This document shows positions 7,444 to 16,313 of a stretch of 24,263 nt of DNA, piece by piece. The notes below the pieces were generated by a model, which had not been told where the DNA came from, searched no databases, and worked only from the letters and a program-made list of their open reading frames with translations. The translations under genes were made by a program, and so were the position numbers. The DNA is from Candidatus Heimdallarchaeota archaeon LC_2 (GTDB lineage: Archaea > Asgardarchaeota > Heimdallarchaeia > Heimdallarchaeales > Kariarchaeaceae). The stretch spans positions 1-24,263 of the forward strand of contig MDVR01000100.1 of the NCBI GenBank assembly GCA_001940725.1, in the 5' to 3' direction. Every line of letters starts with the position of its first letter. The stretch's first letter is position 1.

Positions 7444-7647
7444 GGTTAATGTAATACCCTTCAGTTCCTCAAAATCTTTATACATAACCATTGGGCCTTG
7501 TTCAGTTAAGTGGAATATTCCAATTTTGATATTTTTTGTGAGTTTGCCTTTCTTACAAAAAGGTCTCCCTAAAGAATATTGGCCAATTTCAGCTGCCTTC
7601 TTTTTGCTGGATTTGAACCATAGTAAATTCATGAAGCTCATAGACAT
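7396..7647 (-). pseudogene. chimeric ORF made by the tandem duplication
   Basis: The first 69 codons duplicate the start of the gene at 6546-7127, including its TATA-like promoter. After the junction at 7443/7444 the frame continues into dehydrogenase sequence in a different frame and adds QVQLTLHGLLIMERR before a stop. The product would be an 83-residue truncated domain with a random tail. It would be expressed from a full promoter copy if the duplication is real, but it is most likely a by-product with no function. Confidence 0.75.
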
Positions 7648-7793
7648 CACATACTAGATATATGGTCGATTTTATATATAAAGGGTTGCAAAGTTAAAGC
7701 TGATTTAATCATTCAACAAGGTTTCACCAATATTCTTGTTAAAAAATGATTTATTGCAAAAAAAATTATTTAAATAAAATAATTTCCCAAAAT

Positions 7794-8519
7794 TCATGCT
7801 TCTGATAATCTGTAAGTGGGTACTAGGTGTATCATATCAATATTACTTCGGTCTCCTTGATTAATAATAAACATGAAAGCATCCACAACCTCCTCTACAT
7901 CTAATCTGTTTTTGATTATCTCCTCTCCATAATCAACAAACCATGGAGTGTCAATTGCACCTGGGTTAACCGTGGCTGCCTTTATAGAAGTCCCCTTCAA
8001 TTCTTCTCTCAAGGAACCAACAATGGCTTGAACTGCAAATTTGGTTGCACAATAAACACTTCCTTTTGCAATAAAATTAATTCCTAGATTTGAAGATGTA
8101 ACAATAATTTGACCATGGTCTTGGGATTTCATATGTACAACAATTGGACGCAGAAAATTGTAAACACCTTTCACATTCGTATTGAACTGTTCATCAATAT
8201 CCTCATCAGTCATTTCTTCAAGTAATTTAAATCTACCAACACCCGAATTGGCAATAAATATATCCAATCCACCCATTTGTTTAATTGCATCTTCAACCAC
8301 CTCTTCTGCTTCATGTGATGAGGCAACATCAGCAGTTTGAAAATAACCACGAGCACCGAGATCAGATATTTTCATTACTACGTCATTTAATCTCTCAATA
8401 TTTCTTCCAGTTATGTATATTTGATTATTGCTATTTTGAGCCAACCGTAGAGCTAAATGTTCACCTACACCACTTGATCCACCTGTGATCAACACCTTAA
8501 AGCCTAATTTTTCATTCAC
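7794..8519 (-). CDS. short-chain dehydrogenase/reductase (SDR)
   Basis: This 241-residue NAD(P)-dependent oxidoreductase of the classical SDR family has normal length. Visible motifs are TGGSSGVG (residues 12-19, coenzyme loop), a DV pair (64-65), NSG (91-93), Asn115, the catalytic Ser142/Ser143, Tyr156 and Lys160 (YCATK), and NPG (185-187). Arg39 after the second strand (TGRN) is compatible with NADP preference. The substrate cannot be predicted. The start is ATG; upstream, an 11-bp direct repeat (CACTAATTCTA at 8575-8585 and 8619-8629) lies between this gene and the divergent helical repeat gene. Its last 170 bp are duplicated at 7274-7443. Confidence 0.9.
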   Translation of the reverse strand: MNEKLGFKVLITGGSSGVGEHLALRLAQNSNNQIYITGRNIERLNDVVMKISDLGARGYFQTADVASSHEAEEVVEDAIKQMGGLDIFIANSGVGRFKLLEEMTDEDIDEQFNTNVKGVYNFLRPIVVHMKSQDHGQIIVTSSNLGINFIAKGSVYCATKFAVQAIVGSLREELKGTSIKAATVNPGAIDTPWFVDYGEEIIKNRLDVEEVVDAFMFIINQGDRSNIDMIHLVPTYRLSEA

Positions 8520-8733
8520 AAATATAAAACGAATTTGTATATCAAATAATTATTGTAGAAATTGAGTTGTAAGGCACTAATTCTAAAAAAAAATAATTAA
8601 TTTTTCATTTGAAATTAACACTAATTCTAGTATATCTATCCGTATATTAGCGTCATCCTCGATTGAAAATATTTATCTATAAAGGAAGCTTACAATAAAT
8701 TAGAAACTAACAATTTGGTAGTGAGTTTTGACT

Positions 8734-9078
8734 ATGAAAGTAAATTTGGTCAAAGAAAAGGGATGGACCCTTCTCGTAAGGCTTTTTAAGAAAGCCAATG
8801 AAGATAGAGAAATTACATTTGATGAGGGACGTATTATTAAAGCCACGGATCTAAATGTGATAAATCTCTTAGAATACTCAAAACAAGCCTGGGAAGACAA
8901 GAAATTAACCGAAAACGAAAAACAAAAAATGTTGTTTCTTTTAAAAAAAATTGAAGATGATGCAATTAGTTTGGCTCAGTATGATGATATAATAACAGGA
9001 GAAGAGGAGGAATTACTTGGAATCATTAAAAGTACAGTTGAAACCTTCTTCCGAAGTAACTATTATTTTGCAAGCTAA
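8734..9078 (+). CDS. small helical repeat protein, TerB-like motif (paralogue 2)
   Basis: The clearest member of the three-paralogue set: three consecutive units are visible, ANEDREITFDEGRII (about 21-35), WEDKKLTENEKQKML (about 53-67) and QYDDIITGEEEELLG (about 82-96), each followed by a hydrophobic helix. The start is ATG 8734, not TTG 8728: it gives the same length of helix before the first unit as in the paralogue at 19870, and GTGAG (8721-8725) is better spaced from it. It is soluble, with no Cys cluster. The family resemblance (TerB-like or EF-hand-like) is by motif only. It is divergent from the SDR gene. Confidence 0.7.
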   Translation: MKVNLVKEKGWTLLVRLFKKANEDREITFDEGRIIKATDLNVINLLEYSKQAWEDKKLTENEKQKMLFLLKKIEDDAISLAQYDDIITGEEEELLGIIKSTVETFFRSNYYFAS

Positions 9079-9436
9079 GAATTAATTATAACTATTATAT
9101 GATCATCTTAAGAGGTAAGCCAGAACACGTATTTCTGGTATAAGTTGAATGAGTTATTAATTTATGAATTTCCTATAATTGGCGAAGTGAAGGTAGATTG
9201 AAATAGATATTTGGTAATATTAAGAAGAATATTACTAATTTCGTTGGAAATCCCAAGAGCTGCATTAAGATTACATCATTATCACTATTATTATAAATTG
9301 TAACGTTTGTATATAGAAAGTCCATAATTGAAAGTAAGTATTACTAGACCTAATTATCCTTTAAAATATGAATAGGAGTTTTTGTGAAATAATTTCCCAA
9401 GCATAAATTGATTAATACTAGCTCTAATCTTAATTT
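9079..9436. other. intergenic region with two hairpins
   Basis: No convincing ORF is seen in these 358 bases. Two inverted repeats stand out: CCAGAA (9120-9125) with TTCTGG (9133-9138), 40 nt after the stop of the upstream gene, and a longer one pairing TTGGTAATATT (9211-9221) with AATATTACTAA (9228-9238) around AAGAAG, with one G-T wobble. They may be 3'-end structures or part of an untranslated RNA. A run of AT-rich sequence before 9437 probably holds the promoter of the next gene. Confidence 0.35.
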
Positions 9437-9997
9437 ATGAGTAGAAAAGCATTTATCAAAATAATAGACCCCACAGAAGCCCAGGATAAAGTATTACAAA
9501 GAGCCTACAAACGAATTAGTGGATCCCGTGGGGCAATCGCTCATGTTCATCATTCACAAAGTCTTCACCCAAAAGCAATGATGGCACACTTAGACCTCTA
9601 TATGGTCATAATGTATGATAAATCTCCATTATCAAGAATTCAACGTGAATTAATTGGTGCAGTGGTATCATATTTCAACAAATGTAGTTACTGTATTCTA
9701 CATCACTACGAGGCATTAAAATCTAATTGGAAAGAGGCACCATCAATCGAAGAATTAATTGGAGGCCAGGGGTTGAATCTCAAGGATAAAATGTTAGTAA
9801 AGTATTGTAGTAAACTAACGAAATCACCAAGTGAAGTCGTTGAAGAAGATTACAGGAATTTAATTAGGGTAGGATTTGATGATCGGGCTGTTTTGGATAT
9901 TAACTTGATAATTGGATATTTCAATTTTGTTAATCGTTTGGTTTTAGGGATTGGTGTTGAAATAGAAAAAGATGAAGAAAGAAATTACAATTATTGA
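9437..9997 (+). CDS. AhpD-like peroxidase-related protein
   Basis: This 186-residue protein of the carboxymuconolactone decarboxylase/AhpD superfamily is close to the 'uncharacterised peroxidase-related' group by length and motif. The redox centre is CSYC (residues 83-86) followed by HH (89-90), with Glu71 in the preceding helix (RELIGAVVSYFNKCSYC). Members use the CxxC pair in thiol-dependent peroxide reduction or as disulphide reductants. The actual partner is unknown here, as no peroxiredoxin or lipoamide gene is adjacent. The ATG start has A/T-rich upstream sequence and no Shine-Dalgarno. Its stop overlaps the converging ABC ATPase stop by 7 bp. Confidence 0.85.
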   Translation: MSRKAFIKIIDPTEAQDKVLQRAYKRISGSRGAIAHVHHSQSLHPKAMMAHLDLYMVIMYDKSPLSRIQRELIGAVVSYFNKCSYCILHHYEALKSNWKEAPSIEELIGGQGLNLKDKMLVKYCSKLTKSPSEVVEEDYRNLIRVGFDDRAVLDINLIIGYFNFVNRLVLGIGVEIEKDEERNYNY

Positions 9998-11715
9998 TTA
10001 GCCTTAATGAGGGAGAATTGATCTTTTAATTTTTCACAATATGCTTCATCTGCGATCACATCCTCAATTATTTGTTTATCAAGAATTTTTATTACTCTAT
10101 ATCCAGGTCGGATTTGAGTAAGATCATGAGTTGCAACTACTAATGTACGTCCACTTTCTGCATAATCCGTTAATGTGTTCATAACTAGTTTTGCTAATCT
10201 GCTGTCTAAATTTGCGGTTGGTTCATCTGCAAGGATAATTTCTGTGTTTTTGAAAAGAGCCGCAGCTAATGCTATTCTCTGTTGTTGCCCACCAGAAAGT
10301 TCGGTAGGAAAGACATTTTTATACATCTCCATCTCAAAATGCTGTAAAACTTCCCTAATTTTTTTGAATGTTTTACGAGATTTACTGTGCCCATTCAATA
10401 ATCTTGGTAATAGGATATTTTCTTCCACAGAAATATATGGATGAAGAATATAGTTTTGAGTTAAATAGGAAATCTCTTTGAAGCGATTATCTAATTTAGT
10501 TATTTTACTGTGATCTTCTCTCTCAATTTTACTAATTATAATTTCTCCATCATTTGCTTTCTCAATTCCAACAATGATGTTCATAAGTGTCGTTTTACCG
10601 ATTCCCGATGGCCCTAACAATACACAAAATTCTCCTTGTTTTATTGAAAGATCGAAATTTTCAAGGATGACATTCTTATTGTTCCCACTGCCATAGAACT
10701 TTGTTATATCATTAACTTCAATGATTGAATGATCTAATATTCTTTCTCTTGTAAAATTCATAATCTCAATTTCCTTATCCTCAATAACTTCCTCCTCTGG
10801 AATACCGGGATCGCTTTCATGCTTTGAAATTGTTACAAAATCATTTTGAGGTTCATGTCTAATATTTAGAAATCTACTGACATTCAATCTTTTCTTTATT
10901 TGGGGGGGAATTCTTAAACTATCTGTAGAATCTAATATGAGTTTCTTACTAATTGTTGATTCCTTCTCGTCCTTTGGTTTATGTTCTTTCACATCAAACA
11001 AGGTTTCAAAATCTTCCTCTCCAGCTAACCTACCATCTAAAATCAATAAGGATCTATCTGAAACAGTTTGAAATCTTACATCATGTGTTGCAACAATAAA
11101 TGCGGTTCCATCCTTAACAATTTCTTTTACTAATTTGTATAATAGTTGCATATTTTCTGTATCAAGTTGACCTGTTGGTTCATCAGCAAGAATTACAAAT
11201 GGTTTTTTGACTACTGCTTTGGCTAAAGAAACTCTCATCGCTTCGCCGGCAGATAACATTCCACATGGAGTATTTTTTAGATTGATAATCTCAAGTTTAT
11301 TCAAAATTTCCTCAATTCGGTTTTCTATCAAACTTGAATGCCATTGGGCATTTATCAGTTCCCACCGTAAAGCCTCATGCACCTTCATTCGAGGGTCGAA
11401 ATTTTCTCGAGGATGTTGTGAGAAAATACTTAGGTATCGTCGTCGGAATTCTCGACGTCTCATATCAGTCCAATCTTGTATTTCTATATTACCAATAAAA
11501 ATTTGACCACTTGATGGTTTCTCAATTCCTGCTATGACATTAAGTAGTGTAGATTTACCTGCACCACTCGGACCTATAATTGAGACTATTTCTCCATGCT
11601 TTACAAATAGATCGCAACCTCGTAATGCAGAAATCTTAGTATTATCAAGCCTGTGTCTAAATATTTTGATTACATTTTCTACTGCAACTGAGTAATCTTC
11701 ATTTGAAATAGCCAT
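9991..11715 (-). CDS. double-NBD ABC transporter ATPase, MacB/LolD type
   Basis: This 574-residue cytoplasmic ATPase contains two fused nucleotide-binding domains. NBD1: Walker A GPSGAGKST (48-56), Q-loop Gln100, signature LSAGE (154-158), Walker B VILADEP (174-180), H-loop His211. NBD2: Walker A GPSGIGKTT (368-376), Gln420, LSGGQ (473-477), IILADEP (493-499), His530. A charged linker (about 240-325) separates them. NBD1 is the less canonical half because its signature lacks the second Gly and the Gln. MacB/LolD-type ATPases are usually single domains that dimerise. The ATG overlaps the permease stop (TAATG), so the two are translated together, and the pair should form one exporter with one copy of each subunit. 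Confidence 0.9.
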   Translation of the reverse strand: MAISNEDYSVAVENVIKIFRHRLDNTKISALRGCDLFVKHGEIVSIIGPSGAGKSTLLNVIAGIEKPSSGQIFIGNIEIQDWTDMRRREFRRRYLSIFSQHPRENFDPRMKVHEALRWELINAQWHSSLIENRIEEILNKLEIINLKNTPCGMLSAGEAMRVSLAKAVVKKPFVILADEPTGQLDTENMQLLYKLVKEIVKDGTAFIVATHDVRFQTVSDRSLLILDGRLAGEEDFETLFDVKEHKPKDEKESTISKKLILDSTDSLRIPPQIKKRLNVSRFLNIRHEPQNDFVTISKHESDPGIPEEEVIEDKEIEIMNFTRERILDHSIIEVNDITKFYGSGNNKNVILENFDLSIKQGEFCVLLGPSGIGKTTLMNIIVGIEKANDGEIIISKIEREDHSKITKLDNRFKEISYLTQNYILHPYISVEENILLPRLLNGHSKSRKTFKKIREVLQHFEMEMYKNVFPTELSGGQQQRIALAAALFKNTEIILADEPTANLDSRLAKLVMNTLTDYAESGRTLVVATHDLTQIRPGYRVIKILDKQIIEDVIADEAYCEKLKDQFSLIKANQ

Positions 11716-14700
11716 TACAGACGAACCTCCTTCAAATGCCTGTCAATTGAGAATCTTATTTGCCATATCCATATTATCATTGATAACACCCAGGAAACGA
11801 CCATCCAGCTGAAAAGAAAATTAATTTGGTAATCCCAAACAAGATCTTTTGAAACTTCACCGAAAAACTCAGCTCCATTATTGTATGCCCAAATTAAACC
11901 CAGTGGGATTCCAACTATACTTGGAATTATTACAGTAATCAGATATTCAATACTTAATTGAAACGTGTACATGTTTTTACTTTGCCCTGCCCTTAAGTAG
12001 ACTTCTAACTCATCTTTTCTTCTTTCAAATAACACTCGCGCAAGAATCATAGCTGAGAGAAGAGGTGCAACAGCTGCAATAATTAGGCTTATATGAGTAA
12101 TGAATTCAAATGTTCGAAAGAATGGATGACGTCTTTCTCTTATGAGTTGATTAATATATGCAATTTGAGTTCCACCTTGTCTAATTACATTCACAATATC
12201 TTCAACTTTATAGATTGAAGATGCACGAATCATTAAGTTCCGATTATTAAGCTCATCTGCAATTTCTGCACTGGTTTGTGTTGAATTTAATAAGAAACCT
12301 TCTTGAATTTCAGCAAGAGTTTCAAGAGTCATGACCATCTGTAATGGTGTTGCATCTACAGCATCTAGCACTGATAATTCATAACCTAACACCGGTAATT
12401 TAGTATAGGAATTTACAACTTCTAATTGGTATTCCTCATTATTATTTTCAAAAGTGAAAGGAATAGACTGACCTATTGTAAGTGTATTCCGCTCGATAAA
12501 TTCCTCATTAGTTAATATTTGACCTGTCTGTAACTTAGATAATAATTCGATATTTTCTAGATAGTCCTCTCTGTAAAATTCAGGGACAACTATCGTTTCT
12601 AGATAACTATCTATATCTAAGGCAAAAACTCGAATCTCAATATTTGCAATGAAGGTGACTGGTTCAAAGAAATACATAGAAGTATGCTCGATATCATTAT
12701 GATTGAGGATGTCATTTTTAGTTTCATCAGCGACTAAATGCCAATTTTCTACCCTAATATCAGTTCCAAGGTCATTATAAGCTTCATTTTCATATTTTAA
12801 ATTGAGCGTTGAGGGCACCACAATCATAGGTACAATTAGGAAAAGTGCTAATATTAATATCAATAACGCTCTTCCATATAATCCAGTGTTTGTTCTGATG
12901 CCATTAAATACTAACCCTCTTCTCGATCTAGAAATCTTCCAACCAAATTTTCCGATAACAATGAAGAATCTATGCATTATTTTGGATAGTACGATTAAAC
13001 CACCAAATGATGCAATTAACAAAGCAATTAATCTCAAGTTCAATATTATCAACTGAGTCCCAGGGTCAATATTACTACTTCCATCACTTAAATTAGCCTG
13101 ATCTTGGAAATATCCTGAAAGGTAATTACTTCCAAAAGCTAATAGACCCCCTATAGTAATAATGATAAGATCTCCTTTAATTCCCTTAAGATCTTGACTG
13201 TACTTCCAATCCCCTTGTTTAATAAAATATTGAATTGAGCGAATTATACCAACAACAAATAATACGAAGAATACACTCATGAAAATAATAAATTTATGTT
13301 TATCAGTAACTGGAGGTGTATTATTATTATCAAAATTAAAGAATCCAGTTAAAGATAATAAAAATCCGGTTGACTGGTTGACAACCAATAAACTAAGAAT
13401 AGTCGCTATAGTGGTCGTGACAAGCCTTTCAAACACAAATATTGAAAAAATATTTTCTGTTCTCATCCCTTCTTTCCGAAATCGCAATATTTCCTGCTGA
13501 ATTGATGTTTTACCGATATTTAATCCATCATAAGTTAGCATCAAGATGAGTAATAAAGCAGGTATAGCCAATACTACACCTTCCACTTGAATATCTCTGC
13601 TTGCGTCAAAGTAATTTTCCAAGAAAATCACTATCCTTTCATTATCTATCCGTCCAACCCATGAAAAGCCGGTTTGAGTAATTGTTTGGGTTGCTAATTT
13701 CTCAAAACTTTCAATAATACTTGGAATCCTTTCCCGATCCAAATCAAAGACATCATATCTAACGTTAATATAATTTAATGGCCTTAAACTCAATCGAGAA
13801 AAATCATCAAGGAATTCTGTTATTAATTCTGGGAATGAATAGAATGGAATTGAATCTAAAAACCTTAATCCAAAAAGAGTTGTATTCAGTTTTTCAGCCC
13901 AAAATTTAATTTCATTAAACGATTGATTTTCCACTTTTTTTGTAACACCAACTACGGTCATATTTTGAGCTTGTCCCGGAGTGGTTACGTTGAAAAAGAT
14001 ATCAAGCTCACTTGCTTGTACCTCAAATTTGGAATTTAGGTCATACACCACACCAAATGGAACGTTTGGGGATGCCACATCTCTGGGTTCATACCAAGAT
14101 TCTTGGACCAAAATTTCATTTGGAGCAACTGGAAGCCTACCTCTTAACAATTGATTACCCAAGTATTCTTGCCAATTATCATCTAGTATTGCTAATTGAT
14201 GATTCCACGGGTAGTTCATTGTTACATTCTGACCAGCATCTATAAATGAAACCTGCCGTTTTTCAAATAATGAAAAAAATGTGAATCCAGACATTTCGTA
14301 AGCCATATCATCCAGACCATATTTAATGAACGCTTGATAGGAGAGTTGAGAGGGTATAGCAAATTCGACTTCTGGAAGATTGAATGATGTAAATTCATCT
14401 TTATACCATAAATCACCCCAAATAAAATCCCCACTTTGATAAATGAAATCTTCTTGATCATTCAAAGAGTTTTGATTTTCATAAGTCACGAGTAGCGATT
14501 CTTGATGACTTAGAAGGCCAGTAAATAAACTAAGCAAAATTATTGCAGGTATAGTCATTACTGCAGTTGAGGTGATAATTCGTGATTTATTAGCTGAAAA
14601 GTATATAAATTTACTTCTTGAGAAATTTGTTATTTTTGATGTAAAACGCTCTAAGATTGTAAATTTCCTTTGTTCTCGCTTGATGTTGAATTCAACTGGG

Positions 14701-16217
14701 AACTTAAATTGTTTATTTCTTGTATGTAAATACCCAAATCCTAACGCAGTTAAAAAGACGAGACTTCCCATCATTATAATTAAAACTAATAAATTTCTTT
14801 CACTATTATCTGTTTCTGGCTCCTTGAATAGTATGTTAATAAAATTTGGAGTAACGATTGGAAGTTCGGAATCTCTAATTACATAGAGCGAACCAATTGT
14901 TCCATTGAGGACCCTATATTGGTCTTTTAAGTTTTCAGGCATACTAATTGATGATACAAGTCCGATATCATTTTCTGAACTATCATCTGAGGCAAAAACA
15001 AAAAATGCAGAATTATATTGCTGATTTTGAAATCGTGATGTATGGATTTCTCCAGAAGAAGTGTTATATTTCATAATATCTAATGTCAAAGCAAATGAAA
15101 GTGAGGCAAATTGAATGCTGAGACTACTAGATTTTATGACATCACCATAAGAACCCAAATGCACAAGGAAATGTAAAAAGAAGGGATCAACCTCAAGATC
15201 CTCAAGAATTCTAGTTGCGGTACCATTTTTCCACTGAGCTAAATAGTTGAATTCCCCTTCGAAACTTGAAAGAAATGTATAAAGTTTCCCAGATGTAGTA
15301 GAAACTAGTTGTGGTAGAAATATATCAGCTCGAATTTGTCTGAATAACTCTATTTCCGTAATAGGAGCTACATTTAATTTATCTACAAAACCCTCAGTAC
15401 TGTATGTGCCATTCATGAAATCATTTACAAGGATTAATGAATGATTTCCCCCTTGTGCATTTACTGAACTTAGCCAATATCTACTGTTATTTGCATAGGC
15501 AACATCAAAAACCTCACGCACAATTTTTGTCTCATTATTAACAGTTAAAGTTGGAAATGTAGAAGAAGCTACCACTGGATCTGAGTTAATATTATTAAAA
15601 CTAAATCGAGTTAATATATTTTGCCCACTCGTAGTATTTTTAGCCGGAAAGAAATATTCAACCGTATTATTTACTTTAATGGGCCCCATTATATGTCCAG
15701 TAAAGTCAAACTCTTGGGGACTACTTATTGAATCTATTGAATATCCTTGGGTTTGATCATATCTTATTCGTTTAATTGATGTACCAAAATCCGTTGTTTT
15801 AAGGAAAACAGAGGTAACAGTTCCATCTGCAAACTCATAGAAATCCTGCTTATAAAATATTGATAATCTAGTTACAGAAAATGGTTGTCTATCCACTTCG
15901 TAGAATAATGACTCTCCTGAAGGTTTAATCACAGAATAAAAAATAACAAAAAATTGATCTGATCTGTCTGGCCTCTCAGGTTCAATATAATACATCCAAC
16001 TGTGAATATTTCCGTTGGAATCTTCCTTAATTCCAAGTGGATGAACACCTGGAAAATCATCATCTTCCTCCATCATAAAAAAAGCTATAGGCTGTGTATC
16101 TTCAGTAATTTCTGTTTGTGATTGACCAATAGAGAAAAATGAAAATAAAGATATAACAAATAAAACAATAAGAAAAAAAGAAACTGATCTTCTCACATGC
16201 GGGTTCTGTTCATTCAT
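11715..16217 (-). CDS. giant FtsX/MacB-type ABC permease with N-terminal ectodomain
   Basis: This 1500-residue membrane protein has a signal or first membrane helix (about 12-31), a large extracellular domain (about 35-470, beta-rich, with several N-x-S/T sites) and a helix at about 475-497. Two FtsX-like halves follow. Half 1 has a helix at 546-568, an extracellular loop at about 570-875 and helices near 878-900, 922-957 and 975-995. Two further helices lie at about 1015-1035 and 1058-1080. Half 2 has a helix at about 1115-1135, a loop at about 1140-1370 and helices near 1373-1395, 1417-1442 and 1464-1487. Carrying both permease halves in one chain fits the fused double ATPase encoded next. 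MacB/Lol-type systems move lipids, peptides or lipoproteins or act mechanically; the substrate here is unknown. Confidence 0.88.
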   Translation of the reverse strand: MNEQNPHVRRSVSFFLIVLFVISLFSFFSIGQSQTEITEDTQPIAFFMMEEDDDFPGVHPLGIKEDSNGNIHSWMYYIEPERPDRSDQFFVIFYSVIKPSGESLFYEVDRQPFSVTRLSIFYKQDFYEFADGTVTSVFLKTTDFGTSIKRIRYDQTQGYSIDSISSPQEFDFTGHIMGPIKVNNTVEYFFPAKNTTSGQNILTRFSFNNINSDPVVASSTFPTLTVNNETKIVREVFDVAYANNSRYWLSSVNAQGGNHSLILVNDFMNGTYSTEGFVDKLNVAPITEIELFRQIRADIFLPQLVSTTSGKLYTFLSSFEGEFNYLAQWKNGTATRILEDLEVDPFFLHFLVHLGSYGDVIKSSSLSIQFASLSFALTLDIMKYNTSSGEIHTSRFQNQQYNSAFFVFASDDSSENDIGLVSSISMPENLKDQYRVLNGTIGSLYVIRDSELPIVTPNFINILFKEPETDNSERNLLVLIIMMGSLVFLTALGFGYLHTRNKQFKFPVEFNIKREQRKFTILERFTSKITNFSRSKFIYFSANKSRIITSTAVMTIPAIILLSLFTGLLSHQESLLVTYENQNSLNDQEDFIYQSGDFIWGDLWYKDEFTSFNLPEVEFAIPSQLSYQAFIKYGLDDMAYEMSGFTFFSLFEKRQVSFIDAGQNVTMNYPWNHQLAILDDNWQEYLGNQLLRGRLPVAPNEILVQESWYEPRDVASPNVPFGVVYDLNSKFEVQASELDIFFNVTTPGQAQNMTVVGVTKKVENQSFNEIKFWAEKLNTTLFGLRFLDSIPFYSFPELITEFLDDFSRLSLRPLNYINVRYDVFDLDRERIPSIIESFEKLATQTITQTGFSWVGRIDNERIVIFLENYFDASRDIQVEGVVLAIPALLLILMLTYDGLNIGKTSIQQEILRFRKEGMRTENIFSIFVFERLVTTTIATILSLLVVNQSTGFLLSLTGFFNFDNNNTPPVTDKHKFIIFMSVFFVLFVVGIIRSIQYFIKQGDWKYSQDLKGIKGDLIIITIGGLLAFGSNYLSGYFQDQANLSDGSSNIDPGTQLIILNLRLIALLIASFGGLIVLSKIMHRFFIVIGKFGWKISRSRRGLVFNGIRTNTGLYGRALLILILALFLIVPMIVVPSTLNLKYENEAYNDLGTDIRVENWHLVADETKNDILNHNDIEHTSMYFFEPVTFIANIEIRVFALDIDSYLETIVVPEFYREDYLENIELLSKLQTGQILTNEEFIERNTLTIGQSIPFTFENNNEEYQLEVVNSYTKLPVLGYELSVLDAVDATPLQMVMTLETLAEIQEGFLLNSTQTSAEIADELNNRNLMIRASSIYKVEDIVNVIRQGGTQIAYINQLIRERRHPFFRTFEFITHISLIIAAVAPLLSAMILARVLFERRKDELEVYLRAGQSKNMYTFQLSIEYLITVIIPSIVGIPLGLIWAYNNGAEFFGEVSKDLVWDYQINFLFSWMVVSWVLSMIIWIWQIRFSIDRHLKEVRL

Positions 16218-16280
16218 ATAATAAATCCTTTACATTTATGAAATTATATGTGTAATAAATTACCCAAACTCTGAGCTACT

Positions 16281-16298
16281 ATTTTTTATATATTAAAT
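16281..16298 (-). promoter_or_regulatory. TATA-like box of the ABC exporter operon
   Basis: On the minus strand this reads as an 18-base A/T stretch containing TTTAATATATAAAAA. It would place transcription start near 16260, giving a leader of about 40 nt to the permease ATG at 16217. A 17-bp palindrome lies immediately upstream of it. Confidence 0.45.
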
Positions 16299-16313
16299 AG
16301 TAATTATTACTAT
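16297..16313. promoter_or_regulatory. 17-bp perfect palindrome upstream of the ABC operon TATA box
   Basis: ATAGTAAT (16297-16304), T, ATTACTAT (16306-16313) form an exact inverted repeat adjoining the TATA-like box of the exporter operon. In archaea, regulators bound just upstream of BRE/TATA can activate or repress. This is a good candidate operator, although its AT-only composition raises the chance of coincidence. Confidence 0.4.

Larger units (their letters stand above)
6924..7963. repeat. perfect 520-bp direct tandem duplication
   Basis: Bases 6924-7443 and 7444-7963 are identical over every block I compared. The outer borders share only GGTTAA (6924-6929, 7444-7449, 7964-7969), after which the sequences diverge. 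Each unit holds, on the minus strand, the 5' part and promoter of the gene at 6546-7127 plus the 3' end of the short-chain dehydrogenase gene. Both complete genes survive at the outer edges; the inner junction creates a chimera and a fragment. This is either a very recent duplication at 6-bp microhomology or an assembly artefact. Confidence 0.95.

Noticed and set aside
14012..14461. ORFs inside the permease gene on both strands
   Set aside because: Shadow frames of a long, well-supported coding region; the same applies to other short ORFs inside 11715-16217.
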